Origin: Desulfovibrio sp. A2
GTDB lineage: Bacteria; Desulfobacterota; Desulfovibrionia; Desulfovibrionales; Desulfovibrionaceae
Assembly (NCBI RefSeq): GCF_000226255.1
Contig: NZ_AGFG01000009.1
Coordinates: forward strand, 1-28,895
Length of the DNA: 28,895 nucleotides
Direction of reading: 5' to 3'
The position numbers and the translations under genes were made by a program. How positions within the stretch are numbered: position 1 is the stretch's first letter; each line of letters opens with the position of its first letter. This document shows positions 14,326 through 21,692 of this stretch, piece after piece. Below the pieces are notes generated by a model. The model was given only the letters and a program-made list of their open reading frames with translations. It was not told the DNA's origin and did not search any database.

Positions 14326-14360
14326 CGCGCCGGGAAAAGGGAATCCCCCTTCCCGGCGCG
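14326..14360 (-). terminator. Hairpin at the end of the lut operon
   Basis: CGCGCCGGGAA (14326-14336) and TTCCCGGCGCG (14350-14360) are a perfect 11-base inverted repeat, 49 bases after the lutC stop. There is no T run, so termination is plausible but not certain. Confidence 0.5.
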
Positions 14361-14409
14361 CGGCTGTCAGTGGCTACGCGAATGCGGATTTCGACCGCTG
14401 TCGCGGTGT

Positions 14410-15066
14410 TTATTCCAGCACCAGCACGATCAGTTCCTTGGGCCCATGCACCCCGAAGGCCAGGGTCATCTCGATGTCCGCCGTCTTGGACGGGCCGGAG
14501 ATGAGCAGCGCGTTGGTGGGCATGCCCTCGGCCCAGCGCATTTCGCGCATGGCCTCGGCCAGGGTGCTGTAGATGGCGTCGGCCTTCAGCAGCGCCACGT
14601 GCACCGTGGGCACCAGCGAGAGCAGGCGCGGTTCCTGCGGGGTGGGCCAGACGATGAGCGTGCCGTTTTCGGCAATGCCGCCAAGGGTCGAGGTAATGCC
14701 CACGTCGATGCCGAACAACTCGTCGCGGAAGGCCTCCACGTTCTCGCCGTAGGGCACCAGCTTGGGCATCCCCTTGCCCTTCACCTTGGAACGCAAGGTT
14801 CCGCCAAACCACGCGTCGTGGCCGTAGGTCAGGGTTTTCGGCTCGCGGGCCTTCAGCACCTCCAGCAACTTGGCGGGCCATTCCGCCTCGGACACCACGT
14901 GCACTTCCGAGCGCACGGTTTCCATGCGCGTCTTCAGCAGTTCGATGCGCTGGGCCTTGTCCAGCATGGGGGCCTGCCAGTTGCCGCCCTGCGGCACATG
15001 GGGCGATACGGTGGTGCGCGCCGCGTGCAGGCGCGCGAAGATGCGGTCGCGGGCGGTGCTACTCAT
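14410..15066 (-). CDS. lutC: LutC-like LUD-domain protein, lactate utilization
   Basis: The 218-residue protein belongs to the LUD/YkgG family. The domain spans about residues 50-218 with LTYGHDAWFGG, VEAFRDELFGIDVGITSTLGGIAENGTLIVWPTP and EPRLLSLVPTVHVALLKADAI. It ends in the family's SGPSKTADIEMTLAFGVHGPKELIVLVLE. LutC is the third component of the LutABC complex that oxidises L-lactate to pyruvate at the cytosolic side, without a flavin lactate dehydrogenase. Its start overlaps the lutB stop by 8 bases (ATGAGTAG), implying translational coupling. It is the last gene of the operon and is followed by a hairpin. Lactate is a central electron donor for sulfate reducers, so the role fits the organism. 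Confidence 0.92.
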   Translation of the reverse strand: MSSTARDRIFARLHAARTTVSPHVPQGGNWQAPMLDKAQRIELLKTRMETVRSEVHVVSEAEWPAKLLEVLKAREPKTLTYGHDAWFGGTLRSKVKGKGMPKLVPYGENVEAFRDELFGIDVGITSTLGGIAENGTLIVWPTPQEPRLLSLVPTVHVALLKADAIYSTLAEAMREMRWAEGMPTNALLISGPSKTADIEMTLAFGVHGPKELIVLVLE

Positions 15067-16486
15067 GGCGAATCCCCTCTTCCTTCACGAGTTGATGCAG
15101 GCTCTTGGGCGCGAAGCGCGGCGCGGTGCGCACGCTGGTCCACGCCTTCAGCGGGCCGACGTTGGGCAGCCTGTCGCCGAACTTGCCCAGCATGGACACC
15201 ACGAACCTGTTCAGCGCGGGAATGCGGTAGGTCAGCTCCCAGCCCTTCCAGACCAGGGTTTCCAGCAGGTTCTTCTTGGCACCGTGCCCCTTCACCACGC
15301 CGTCGCCCTTCTCGTCGTAGGCTTCGGTGCGCATGCGCCGGATGATGCCCGGTATGGGGATGCGCACCGGGCACACCTCTTCGCAGGCGTTGCACAGGCT
15401 GGAGGCGGTGGCCAGCACGCCCTTGTCGGCCAGCCCGTCTATTTGCGGGGTGAGTATCTTGCCGATGGGGCCGGGGTACACCGAGCCGTAGGCATGCCCG
15501 CCGATGCGGATGTACACCGGGCAGTGGTTCAGGCAGGTGCCGCAGCGGATGCACTGCAAGGTGCGGCGCAGCTGCGCGTCGGCCAGCATCTTCGAGCGGC
15601 CGTTGTCCAGGATGACCAGGTGGATTTCCTTGGGGCCGTCGCGTTCGCCCTCCTTGCGGGGGCTGGTGATGCAGTTGACGTAGGTGGTGACCAACTGCCC
15701 CGTGGCCGACGCCGTCAGCAGGCGCAGCAGGGGCGGCAGGTCGGACAGCGATTCCACCACCTTTTCCAGGCCCATGACGGCCACGTGCACCGGGGGCACC
15801 GTGGTGCACATGCGGCCGTTGCCCTCGTTTTCCACCAGCACCAGGGTGCCCGTTTCGGCCACGGCGAAGTTCACGCCCGAAAGGCCCACGTGCCCGGTGC
15901 GGAACTTTTCGCGCAAGGTGCGGCGGGCGATGGCGTTCAGTTCCTCCACCACGTCGGTGTAGGGAATGCCTTCCAGGTTGTCGGCGAAGATGCGCCCCAC
16001 CTGCTGGCGGTTCTTGTGCACGGCGGGCACGATGATGTGCGAGGGCGGCTCGTGGTTCAGCTGGATGATGAACTCGCCAAGGTCGGTTTCCAGCGCCTCT
16101 ATGCCGTGGGTTTCAAGAAAGTGGTTCAGGTGCATCTCTTCCGAGACCATGGACTTGCCCTTCACCAGCTTGGTGGCGTCGTGGCTGCGCATGATGCCCA
16201 GAATGATCTCGTTGGCCTCGGCCGTGGTTTCGGCCCAGTGCACGATGATGCCGTTTTCCGTACACTTGCGCTCCAGCCGCTCCAGCAGTTCCGGCAGCTT
16301 GGCCAGGGCGTTGCGCTTGGCGGCTTCCGCGTCGTCGCGCATGCGTTCGCGTTCCGCCTCGTCGGGCAGCACGGCCACGCGCTTTTTCATCAGACCGGTA
16401 AGGGCCGACTTGAAGTTGGCGCGCAACTGGCGGTCGGCAAGGGCCTCGGTGACGTTGGCCGTGAAGTCGAGGTGCTGGCTACCCAT
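15059..16486 (-). CDS. lutB: LutB-like iron-sulfur protein, lactate utilization
   Basis: The 475-residue product has an N-terminal LUD domain (about 55-290, with GITGVNFAVAET-like LSGVNFAVAETGTLVLVENE). A ferredoxin-type region follows with CIRCGTCLNHCP (Cys312, 315, 318, 322) and CNACEEVCP (Cys365, 368, 372), predicted to carry 4Fe-4S clusters. The C-terminal LutB domain includes GPLKAWTSVRTAPRFAPKSL. The protein should pass electrons from lactate oxidation within LutABC. I choose ATG 16486 because GGGAG lies seven bases upstream and the start then overlaps the lutA stop by 8 bases (ATGGGTAG), exactly as at the lutB/lutC junction. A start nine codons upstream is also open. Confidence 0.93.
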   Translation of the reverse strand: MGSQHLDFTANVTEALADRQLRANFKSALTGLMKKRVAVLPDEAERERMRDDAEAAKRNALAKLPELLERLERKCTENGIIVHWAETTAEANEIILGIMRSHDATKLVKGKSMVSEEMHLNHFLETHGIEALETDLGEFIIQLNHEPPSHIIVPAVHKNRQQVGRIFADNLEGIPYTDVVEELNAIARRTLREKFRTGHVGLSGVNFAVAETGTLVLVENEGNGRMCTTVPPVHVAVMGLEKVVESLSDLPPLLRLLTASATGQLVTTYVNCITSPRKEGERDGPKEIHLVILDNGRSKMLADAQLRRTLQCIRCGTCLNHCPVYIRIGGHAYGSVYPGPIGKILTPQIDGLADKGVLATASSLCNACEEVCPVRIPIPGIIRRMRTEAYDEKGDGVVKGHGAKKNLLETLVWKGWELTYRIPALNRFVVSMLGKFGDRLPNVGPLKAWTSVRTAPRFAPKSLHQLVKEEGIRHE

Positions 16487-17240
16487 TGATGCGCTCCCAT
16501 ATGAATTCGGCAAGGTGGCGGGGCGCCACGGGCACGCCCGCGCGCTCCATGGCCCCGCCGATGTTCATGAGACAGCCGCAGTCGCCGGAAAGGATGGCGG
16601 ACGCCCCGGTGGACCGGATGTCCTCCACCTTGTCCGCCACCATGGCGGCCGAGATTTCCGGCTGCTTGATGGAGAACGTGCCGCCAAAGCCGCAACATTC
16701 GTACTCCCGCTCGATTTCCACCAGCTCCACGTTGGACAGCTGGCCGATGAGCGCCTTGGCCGCGGCCGTGGCCCCCATTTCGCGCATGGCGTGGCAAGAG
16801 GAATGCCAGGTGACCTTCACCGGCTTGCCCTTGTCCTTGTACTGCACGTGCAGGGCGTTGTGCAGAAAGTCGCCAAGCTCGAAAATCCGTTCGGAAAATT
16901 TGCGCACGTCGAAGTATTCCGGGTCGTTGGCGAACATTTCCGGGTAGTGGTGGCGCATCATGCCCGCGCACGAGCCGGAGGGCACCACGATGGGCCAGTC
17001 GGCCTTGGAGAAGGCCTTGATCTGCGCCCTGGCCACGGCCCTGGCCTCTTCGAGGAAGCCGGAATTGTACGCGGGCTGGCCGCAGCACGACTGTTCCTGC
17101 GGAAAGACCACCTCCACCCCGGCGCGGCGCAGCAGATGGATGCCCGCCATGCCCGCCTGCGGGAACGACATGTCCACGAGGCAGGTGCCGAAGTAGTAGA
17201 CGGTTTTCACGTCGCGGGGATAGGTGAACGTATGGGCCAT
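16479..17240 (-). CDS. lutA: LutA-like Cys-rich (CCG-domain) protein, lactate utilization
   Basis: The 253-residue protein contains two CCG domains, the hallmark of LutA/GlcF/HdrB-like proteins. The first has FGTC (Cys20), CCGQPAYNSG (Cys52-53) and GSCAGMMR (Cys91). The second has HSSCHAMRE (Cys149), CCGFGGTFS (Cys182-183) and DCGCLMNIGG (Cys221, Cys223). These cysteines are expected to bind an unusual or paired Fe-S cluster used in lactate oxidation. ATG 17240 has AGGAAGG upstream and is the first gene of the lutABC operon. The operon is divergent from the SDR gene at 17629. No lactate permease or lut regulator is adjacent in the window. Confidence 0.93.
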   Translation of the reverse strand: MAHTFTYPRDVKTVYYFGTCLVDMSFPQAGMAGIHLLRRAGVEVVFPQEQSCCGQPAYNSGFLEEARAVARAQIKAFSKADWPIVVPSGSCAGMMRHHYPEMFANDPEYFDVRKFSERIFELGDFLHNALHVQYKDKGKPVKVTWHSSCHAMREMGATAAAKALIGQLSNVELVEIEREYECCGFGGTFSIKQPEISAAMVADKVEDIRSTGASAILSGDCGCLMNIGGAMERAGVPVAPRHLAEFIWERING

Positions 17241-17383
17241 GTGTGCCTTCCTGGGTTGCGGTTGGACGTGCGCCGGGCGTGGGAGCCTGTCGTGCCCGCT
17301 CCGTTGCGGGCGGGGGTGACGTGGCCGGAACCCGCGCGAGATGCCGCGTGGGACGCGAAAGGGTCGCTGGCGCGTTGACGCCG

Positions 17384-17402
17384 CACCGCCGGTCCGGCGG
17401 TG
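17384..17402. promoter_or_regulatory. Perfect palindrome near the predicted lut transcription start
   Basis: CACCGCCGG-T-CCGGCGGTG is a perfect 9+9 inverted repeat just downstream of the candidate lut -10 box. That is the position of a repressor operator, but it could also be a leader hairpin. Confidence 0.4.
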
Positions 17403-17411
17403 TTTGCTACA

Positions 17412-17441
17412 AGCCTAGCACGGGGGCGCGTTCCATGTCGA
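17412..17441 (-). promoter_or_regulatory. Candidate promoter of the lut operon
   Basis: On the - strand TCGACA (17436-17441) and TAGGCT (17412-17417) are separated by 18 bases, about 170 bases before lutA. Both matches are moderate. Confidence 0.3.
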
Positions 17442-17518
17442 TACGCGCCGGCAACATGCATGGCGCGAGCCGGGCGGCAGCGGCGGAGCGCCCACTGCCG
17501 TTTGTGCGGGCGAACGGC

Positions 17519-17547
17519 TTGCCTGACGGGCGCACCGGGGCTAGTAT
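17519..17547 (+). promoter_or_regulatory. Sigma70-like promoter of the SDR gene
   Basis: TTGCCT (17519-17524) and TAGTAT (17542-17547) are separated by exactly 17 bases, giving a leader of about 75 bases before ATG 17629. Confidence 0.5.
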
Positions 17548-17628
17548 GCGCCTCCGTGCCGCCGACCGGACCGTGAACCGGCGCGCGCGCCGCCACCGCA
17601 GGAACTTCGCAGCCCCACAGGAAAGACC

Positions 17629-18429
17629 ATGACCGCCACCACCGCTTCCCGTTCCGCCACCGTCCGCTCCGCATCTCCCAGGGGCGTCGTCTGCATCACC
17701 GGGGCCACCGCCGGGTTCGGCGCGGCCACCGCCCGCCGCTTCGCCGCCGACGGCTGGCGCATCATCGCCACCGGCCGCCGCCGGGACCGGCTGGACGCGC
17801 TGGCGGCGGAACTGGGTGACGGCAACTGCCTGCCGCTGTGCTTCGACGTGCGCGACGCGGACGCGGTGCAGCAGGCGCTGGCGAACCTGCCCGAAGCGTG
17901 GCGCGGCGTGGACGTGCTGGTGAACAACGCGGGCCTGGCCCTGGGGCTGGAGCCGGCGCACCGATGCAGCCTGGACGACTGGACGACCATGGTGGACACC
18001 AACATCAAGGGTCTGCTGCACGTCACCCGCGCCCTGCTGCCCGGCATGGTGGAGCGCGGTCGCGGCCATGTGGTCAACCTGGGGTCCATCACCGGCACCT
18101 ACGCCTACCCCGGCGCCAACGTGTATGGCGGCACCAAGGCCTTCGTCATGCAGTTCTCGCGCGGATTGCGGGCCGACCTGCACGGCACCGGCGTGCGCGT
18201 GACCAACATCGAACCGGGCCTTGCGGAAAGCGAGTTTTCCGTGGTCCGCTTCGGCGGGGATGCCGACCGCGCCGCCAAGCTGTATGAAGGGGCGTCAGCC
18301 CTGCGGCCCGAAGACATCGCCGATGCCATCGCCTGGGCCGTGTCCTGCCCGGCCCACGTCAACGTGAGCCGCATCGAGGTCATGCCCACCAGCCAGTCCT
18401 TCGGCGCGCTGCCCGTGCACCGCGCCTAG
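17629..18429 (+). CDS. SDR-family NAD(P)-dependent oxidoreductase, YdfG-like
   Basis: The 266-residue protein is a classical short-chain dehydrogenase. It has the nucleotide-binding motif TGATAGFG (24-31), an ATGRR stretch after beta-2 that favours NADPH, NNAG (99-102), Asn125, Ser153 in LGSITGTYAY and the catalytic YxxxK as Tyr166/Lys170. The C-terminal block ALRPEDIADAIAWAVSCPAHVNVSRIEVMPTSQSF is characteristic of the YdfG subgroup, NADP-dependent 3-hydroxy acid/serine dehydrogenases with broad substrate use. The first 17 residues are an extra Ser/Thr/Ala-rich stretch. CAGGAAAG lies just upstream of ATG 17629. It stands as its own unit, closed by the terminator at 18440-18467. Confidence 0.92.
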   Translation: MTATTASRSATVRSASPRGVVCITGATAGFGAATARRFAADGWRIIATGRRRDRLDALAAELGDGNCLPLCFDVRDADAVQQALANLPEAWRGVDVLVNNAGLALGLEPAHRCSLDDWTTMVDTNIKGLLHVTRALLPGMVERGRGHVVNLGSITGTYAYPGANVYGGTKAFVMQFSRGLRADLHGTGVRVTNIEPGLAESEFSVVRFGGDADRAAKLYEGASALRPEDIADAIAWAVSCPAHVNVSRIEVMPTSQSFGALPVHRA

Positions 18430-18439
18430 CACCGCCCGA

Positions 18440-18467
18440 AACTCCGGGCGGCCGCCCGGAAGTTTTT
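18440..18467 (+). terminator. Rho-independent terminator of the SDR gene
   Basis: AACTCCGGGCGG and CCGCCCGGAAGTT pair over 12 positions with one bulged A and no loop spacer; a T run continues to 18467. It starts 10 bases after the stop codon. Confidence 0.8.
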
Positions 18468-18507
18468 CCCCTTCCCGGCGAACCACCCCGCGCTGTACAA
18501 TCCGCCT

Positions 18508-18547
18508 GCCCTCGCCCCGTCGCCGTCAGATCGGCGGGGCGAGGGGC
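18508..18547 (+). other. Leader hairpin upstream of the marC-family gene
   Basis: CTCGCCCC (18511-18518) pairs with GGGGCGAG (18536-18543), and CGCCG (18521-18525) faces CGGCG (18532-18536), giving a long GC-rich stem within the 5' leader. A possible -10 box TACAAT (18496-18501) lies just before it, so the stem would sit at the 5' end of the mRNA. Confidence 0.35.
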
Positions 18548-18581
18548 ACGCATACCCTGCCACCCCATCGGAGCGGCATCC

Positions 18582-19184
18582 ATGAGCGCCATCGCCAACC
18601 TGTTCGTGACCACCTTCGTCAAGATGTTCTTTCTGCTGACGCCGTTCTTCGTGCTGACCATGTTCCTGACCATGACCAGGGACATGGCGCCGCAGACGCA
18701 GCGCCGCCTTGCCGTGCGGGTGGGCGTGGCCGTGTACGTCGTGTGCATGTGCCTGTATTTCTTTGGTGAGTACATCTTCGACCTGTTCGGCATCACCCTG
18801 GACGCCTTCCGCATCGGCTCCGGCGCGCTGCTGTTCCTTTCCGCCGTGGCGCTGGTGCGCGACCCGCAGCCCTCGCGCGTGCAGGAGGTGAACGGCGACA
18901 TCAGCGTGGTGCCGCTGGCCATTCCCATCACCGTGGGGCCCGCCACCATCGGCGCGCTGATGGTCATGGGGGCCACGGTGCGCGGCCCGCTGGAACGGGT
19001 GGTGGCCAGCCTGGGCCTGCTGGCGGCGGTGCTGTGCGTGGCGGTGATCCTGTACATCGGCCCGGCCATCGAAAAGCTGCTGGGCCGCACCGGCATTTCC
19101 ATTCTCAGCAAGATCACCGGGCTGATCCTTGCCGCCCTGTCCGCGCAGATCGTGTTCACCGGGGTACGCGGGTTCCTGGATTGA
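18582..19184 (+). CDS. MarC-family integral membrane protein
   Basis: The 200-residue protein has the MarC (UPF0056) layout with about six TM segments. TM1 is near 5-30 (TTFVKMFFLLTPFFVLTMFL). A second conserved half has PLAIPITVGPATIGALMVMG near 110-130, the family signature in which PLAIPLLAGPG-like residues face the membrane. The C-terminus ends in ITGLILAALSAQIVFTGVRGFL. MarC was once linked to antibiotic resistance, but that link was withdrawn; its transport function is not established. GGAGCGG precedes ATG 18582. It is separated from the SDR gene by a terminator, so it is probably its own unit. Confidence 0.9.
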   Translation: MSAIANLFVTTFVKMFFLLTPFFVLTMFLTMTRDMAPQTQRRLAVRVGVAVYVVCMCLYFFGEYIFDLFGITLDAFRIGSGALLFLSAVALVRDPQPSRVQEVNGDISVVPLAIPITVGPATIGALMVMGATVRGPLERVVASLGLLAAVLCVAVILYIGPAIEKLLGRTGISILSKITGLILAALSAQIVFTGVRGFLD

Positions 19185-19240
19185 TCCGCGCGGGCCGAAC
19201 CGTCTGGTCCGGCCCCCGTCGTGCTGGCCATCACACGCAA

Positions 19241-19272
19241 GCGGCCGCCCGTTGCAAGGTCCGGGCGGCCGC
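19241..19272 (+). terminator. Hairpin downstream of the marC-family gene
   Basis: GCGGCCGCCCG (19241-19251) and CGGGCGGCCGC (19262-19272) are a perfect 11-base inverted repeat, 57 bases past the stop codon. No T run follows. Confidence 0.45.
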
Positions 19273-19433
19273 ATCCGTTGTGTGGGGGGGCGTCTTGCGC
19301 CGCCCTGGCTTGCGCCGTATCGACTTCGGGGGGGCAGTTTCGGGCGATGCGCCTGCATGCCGGGGCTCGGGTCCGTTCCGCTGCCCCCCTACCCCAACAG
19401 CAACCAGACGAAATTCAGGCCTTACCATGTGAA

Positions 19434-19463
19434 AAGGCGGCCTCCCTTCCGGGGGGCCGCCTT
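19434..19463 (-). terminator. Rho-independent terminator of the trxA-trxB-bamD unit
   Basis: AAGGCGGCCTCCC and GGGGGGCCGCCTT pair over 13 positions (one wobble) with a 4-base loop. On the - strand the stem runs into CCTTTTC. It lies 23 bases after the bamD stop. Confidence 0.75.
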
Positions 19464-19486
19464 CATGCGTGCGATGGTGCGGAATC

Positions 19487-20218
19487 CTACAGCCAGTTGA
19501 ACCAGCGCTTCCAAGAGCCTTCGCGCTGCTCGTGCACCTGCTGCGACTGCTGCTGGCGGTACTTGAGGTAGGCGACCTTGCTCTTGGCCTCGGCATGGTC
19601 GCGCAGGTCGGTGATCTCGGGGAAGTTTTCCACAACGTACTCGTAGCGCCGCCAGGCCGCGCCATAGCGTTCGGCGCGCCAGTAGAAGTCGCCGATGTAC
19701 AGTTCGCGCTCGGCGAGCAGGCGGCGGCATTCGGCGATGTGCTGCTTGCCCTTTTCGGCATATTCGGTGCCGGGGTAGCTTTCGCGCAGACGCTGGTAGT
19801 ACTGGATGGCCTCCACCAGGCCCGTGGTGGGGCGGTCGATGGACAGATAGGCCTTCTGGCGCGACTGCCCCACCTGATACAGCACGTAGGGGATGGCCTC
19901 GTGCCGGGGGTGCAGCGTTTCGAATTCCTTGTAGGCTTCACCCGCCAGCAGGTAGTCCTCGTCCAGGAAGTGGGCGTCGGCCAGCGACAGTTCGGCCTCT
20001 ATGGTATAGGGGCTGAACGGGAACTGTTCCTTCAGTTTGCTGAAGGATTCCGCCGCTTCGCCGTAGCGCTTTTCACGCATGGCGTCGTTGCCGGACTCGA
20101 ACAGTTCCTGCGCCGTTTCCTCGGGCGGGGGCAGGTAGAAGTAGTCGATGATGCCGCAGCCCGAGAGCAGCAGCAAAAGGGGCACGACGGCCAGGATACG
20201 GGAAAGGGCGTTACGCAT
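19487..20218 (-). CDS. bamD: BamD-like outer-membrane assembly lipoprotein
   Basis: The 243-residue precursor starts [21 protein letters not shown], with a lipobox LSGC and lipidated Cys21. A five-repeat TPR-type scaffold follows: [44 protein letters not shown], then blocks at [22 protein letters not shown] and [22 protein letters not shown]. The RPTTGLVEA and [12 protein letters not shown] parts are typical of BamD (YfiO/ComL). It is the essential partner of BamA in beta-barrel insertion, anchored at the inner leaflet of the outer membrane. The start overlaps the trxB stop by 8 bases (ATGCGTAA), so translation of bamD is probably coupled to trxB. Confidence 0.92.
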   Translation of the reverse strand: MRNALSRILAVVPLLLLLSGCGIIDYFYLPPPEETAQELFESGNDAMREKRYGEAAESFSKLKEQFPFSPYTIEAELSLADAHFLDEDYLLAGEAYKEFETLHPRHEAIPYVLYQVGQSRQKAYLSIDRPTTGLVEAIQYYQRLRESYPGTEYAEKGKQHIAECRRLLAERELYIGDFYWRAERYGAAWRRYEYVVENFPEITDLRDHAEAKSKVAYLKYRQQQSQQVHEQREGSWKRWFNWL

Positions 20219-21134
20219 CGAGCTGTTCCAGGTAGGTGAAGGCTGCGGTTGCGGCAGTGGCCCCGTCACCGACGGCGGTGGTCACCTGGCGGCAGGACTT
20301 CGCCCGGATGTCCCCGGCGGCGAAGACACCCGGCAGGCTGGTGCGCATCTCGGTATCGGTGATGATGAAGCCCTGCGGGTCCTTGTCGATGCCGTCGGGC
20401 AAAAAGTCGCCCACGGGTTCGAAGCCGATGAAGATGAACAGCCCGTCCAGCGGCAGAAAGCGCTCTTCGCCCGTCTTCACGTCGGCCAGGGTGACGCCCG
20501 TGAGGCCGTTGTCACCGTGCAGCTTTCGGACGACGGAGGAATACTCGATGTCGATGTTGGGCGCGGACTGCACCTTTTCCTGGTAGCACTTGCAGCCACG
20601 GAACTCGTCGCGTCGGTGGATCAGATGCAGCTTGGCCACCAGCTTGGCGAGGTACAGCGATTCCTCGAGGGCGGAGTTGCCCCCGCCCACCACGCCGACC
20701 TTCTGCCCGCGAAAGAAATTGCCGTCGCACAGGGCGCAGTACGAGATGCCCTTGCCGATGAGCCGGTCTTCGTCCGGCAGGCCCAGCCTCTTGTAGCGTG
20801 CGCCCGAGCAGACCACCACTGTCTTGCCGACGATCCATTCGCCGCCCACGCGCACGCGGTTGGCGCCGGGCGCGGGTTCGAACGCGGTGACCGCGTCGTT
20901 GTACTTGTCGTGGGGGTAGCGTTCGAGGTGGGCGGCGAACAGGTCGGCCAGCTCCCACCCCTGGATGCCCTTGGGAAAGCCGGGATAGTTCTCTATCTCG
21001 GCGGTCATGAGCACCTGGCCGCCGGGAGACAGCTTTTCGACGAAGGCGACGCTCACGCCGGAACGCAAAAGATAGAGGGCGGCCGTCATGCCGGCCGGCC
21101 CTCCTCCAATGACGATGGCGTCGTATGTCTTCAT
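20211..21134 (-). CDS. trxB: Thioredoxin reductase
   Basis: The 307-residue flavoprotein has the FAD motif [11 protein letters not shown] (8-18), the redox-active CALC pair Cys133/Cys136 in [10 protein letters not shown], the pyridine-nucleotide motif [11 protein letters not shown] (148-158) and FAAGDIR near the C-terminus. It reduces thioredoxin in the cytoplasm. The CALC centre replaces the CATC common in other bacteria. The residues after the second nucleotide motif ([11 protein letters not shown]) include HRRDEF, as in NADPH-using enzymes. ATG 21134 starts one base after the trxA stop. A TTG at 21143 would overlap that stop by 8 bases and cannot be excluded. It sits between trxA and bamD in one unit. 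Confidence 0.95.
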   Translation of the reverse strand: MKTYDAIVIGGGPAGMTAALYLLRSGVSVAFVEKLSPGGQVLMTAEIENYPGFPKGIQGWELADLFAAHLERYPHDKYNDAVTAFEPAPGANRVRVGGEWIVGKTVVVCSGARYKRLGLPDEDRLIGKGISYCALCDGNFFRGQKVGVVGGGNSALEESLYLAKLVAKLHLIHRRDEFRGCKCYQEKVQSAPNIDIEYSSVVRKLHGDNGLTGVTLADVKTGEERFLPLDGLFIFIGFEPVGDFLPDGIDKDPQGFIITDTEMRTSLPGVFAAGDIRAKSCRQVTTAVGDGATAATAAFTYLEQLDA

Positions 21135-21135
21135 G

Positions 21136-21459
21136 TTAGCCAAGGGCCTTCTGCGCGATCATGTCCTTGATGCTGCTCTTGGAAACGGCGCCGGTGATCT
21201 GCTCGACCACCTCGCCGCCCTTGAACAGGATCAGGGTGGGAATGGCGCGGATGCCGTACTTGGAGGGGGTGGCGGGGTTCTCGTCCACGTTCATCTTGGC
21301 GATGAGCACCTTGCCGTCGTATTCGGCGGCCAGCTCGTCGATGACGGGGCCCATCGCGCGACACGGACCGCACCAGGGAGCCCAGAAGTCGATCAGCACG
21401 GGAATGGAGGATTTGAGGACGTTGGCTTCGAAGTTGGCGTCGGTGATCTGAACGGCCAT
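21136..21459 (-). CDS. trxA: Thioredoxin
   Basis: The 107-residue protein is a standard single-domain thioredoxin with the redox site WCGPC in DFWAPWCGPCRAM (near residues 25-36) and the cis-proline loop IRAIPTLILFKGG. It supplies reducing equivalents to ribonucleotide reductase, methionine sulfoxide reductase and assimilatory or regulatory disulfides, and is recycled by the reductase encoded next to it. ATG 21459 has AAGGAG seven bases upstream; the frame continues upstream but that part is not coding. Length matches the family (about 105-110). Confidence 0.97.
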   Translation of the reverse strand: MAVQITDANFEANVLKSSIPVLIDFWAPWCGPCRAMGPVIDELAAEYDGKVLIAKMNVDENPATPSKYGIRAIPTLILFKGGEVVEQITGAVSKSSIKDMIAQKALG

Positions 21460-21638
21460 GGTGCACTCCTTTTGGTCGTATATGCGTGCGGCGACCGCAC
21501 ACGAGACGGTCAAAGCCCGGTCTCGATACGGACAGGACCCGTTGCGGCATGGGCAGGAAACGCGGTTTGAAGGGCGCTGGCGTGGCACCGCACGATGCGT
21601 CGTCGCGGTGGGCGCCCCGTCTCCTGCCAACCTATGAA

Positions 21639-21667
21639 GAAATAGTAGGGCGCTGCTGGCGTGTCAA
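21639..21667 (-). promoter_or_regulatory. Sigma70-like promoter of trxA-trxB-bamD
   Basis: On the - strand a perfect TTGACA (21662-21667) is followed after 17 bases by TATTTC (21639-21644). It lies about 180 bases before trxA, just downstream of the tsaD stop codon. A GTGCGG-TCG-CCGCAC palindrome (21487-21501) lies between this promoter and trxA. Confidence 0.45.
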
Positions 21668-21692
21668 GCACGACGGCGCGGCAGCACCGCTT

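Larger units (their letters stand above)
17241..17628. other. Divergent intergenic region between lutA and the SDR gene
   Basis: About 390 bases holding the candidate lut promoter with its palindrome (17384-17441) and the SDR promoter (17519-17547). No gene is seen. Confidence 0.55.
19185..19486. other. Intergenic stretch between convergent marC and bamD genes
   Basis: About 300 bases containing two strong hairpins (19241-19272 and 19434-19463), as expected between converging genes. No gene is seen. Confidence 0.6.

Noticed and set aside
21134..21143. TTG start for trxB, overlapping the trxA stop by 8 bases
   Set aside because: ATG 21134 gives the normal family N-terminus; the TTG is kept only as an alternative in the overlap finding.
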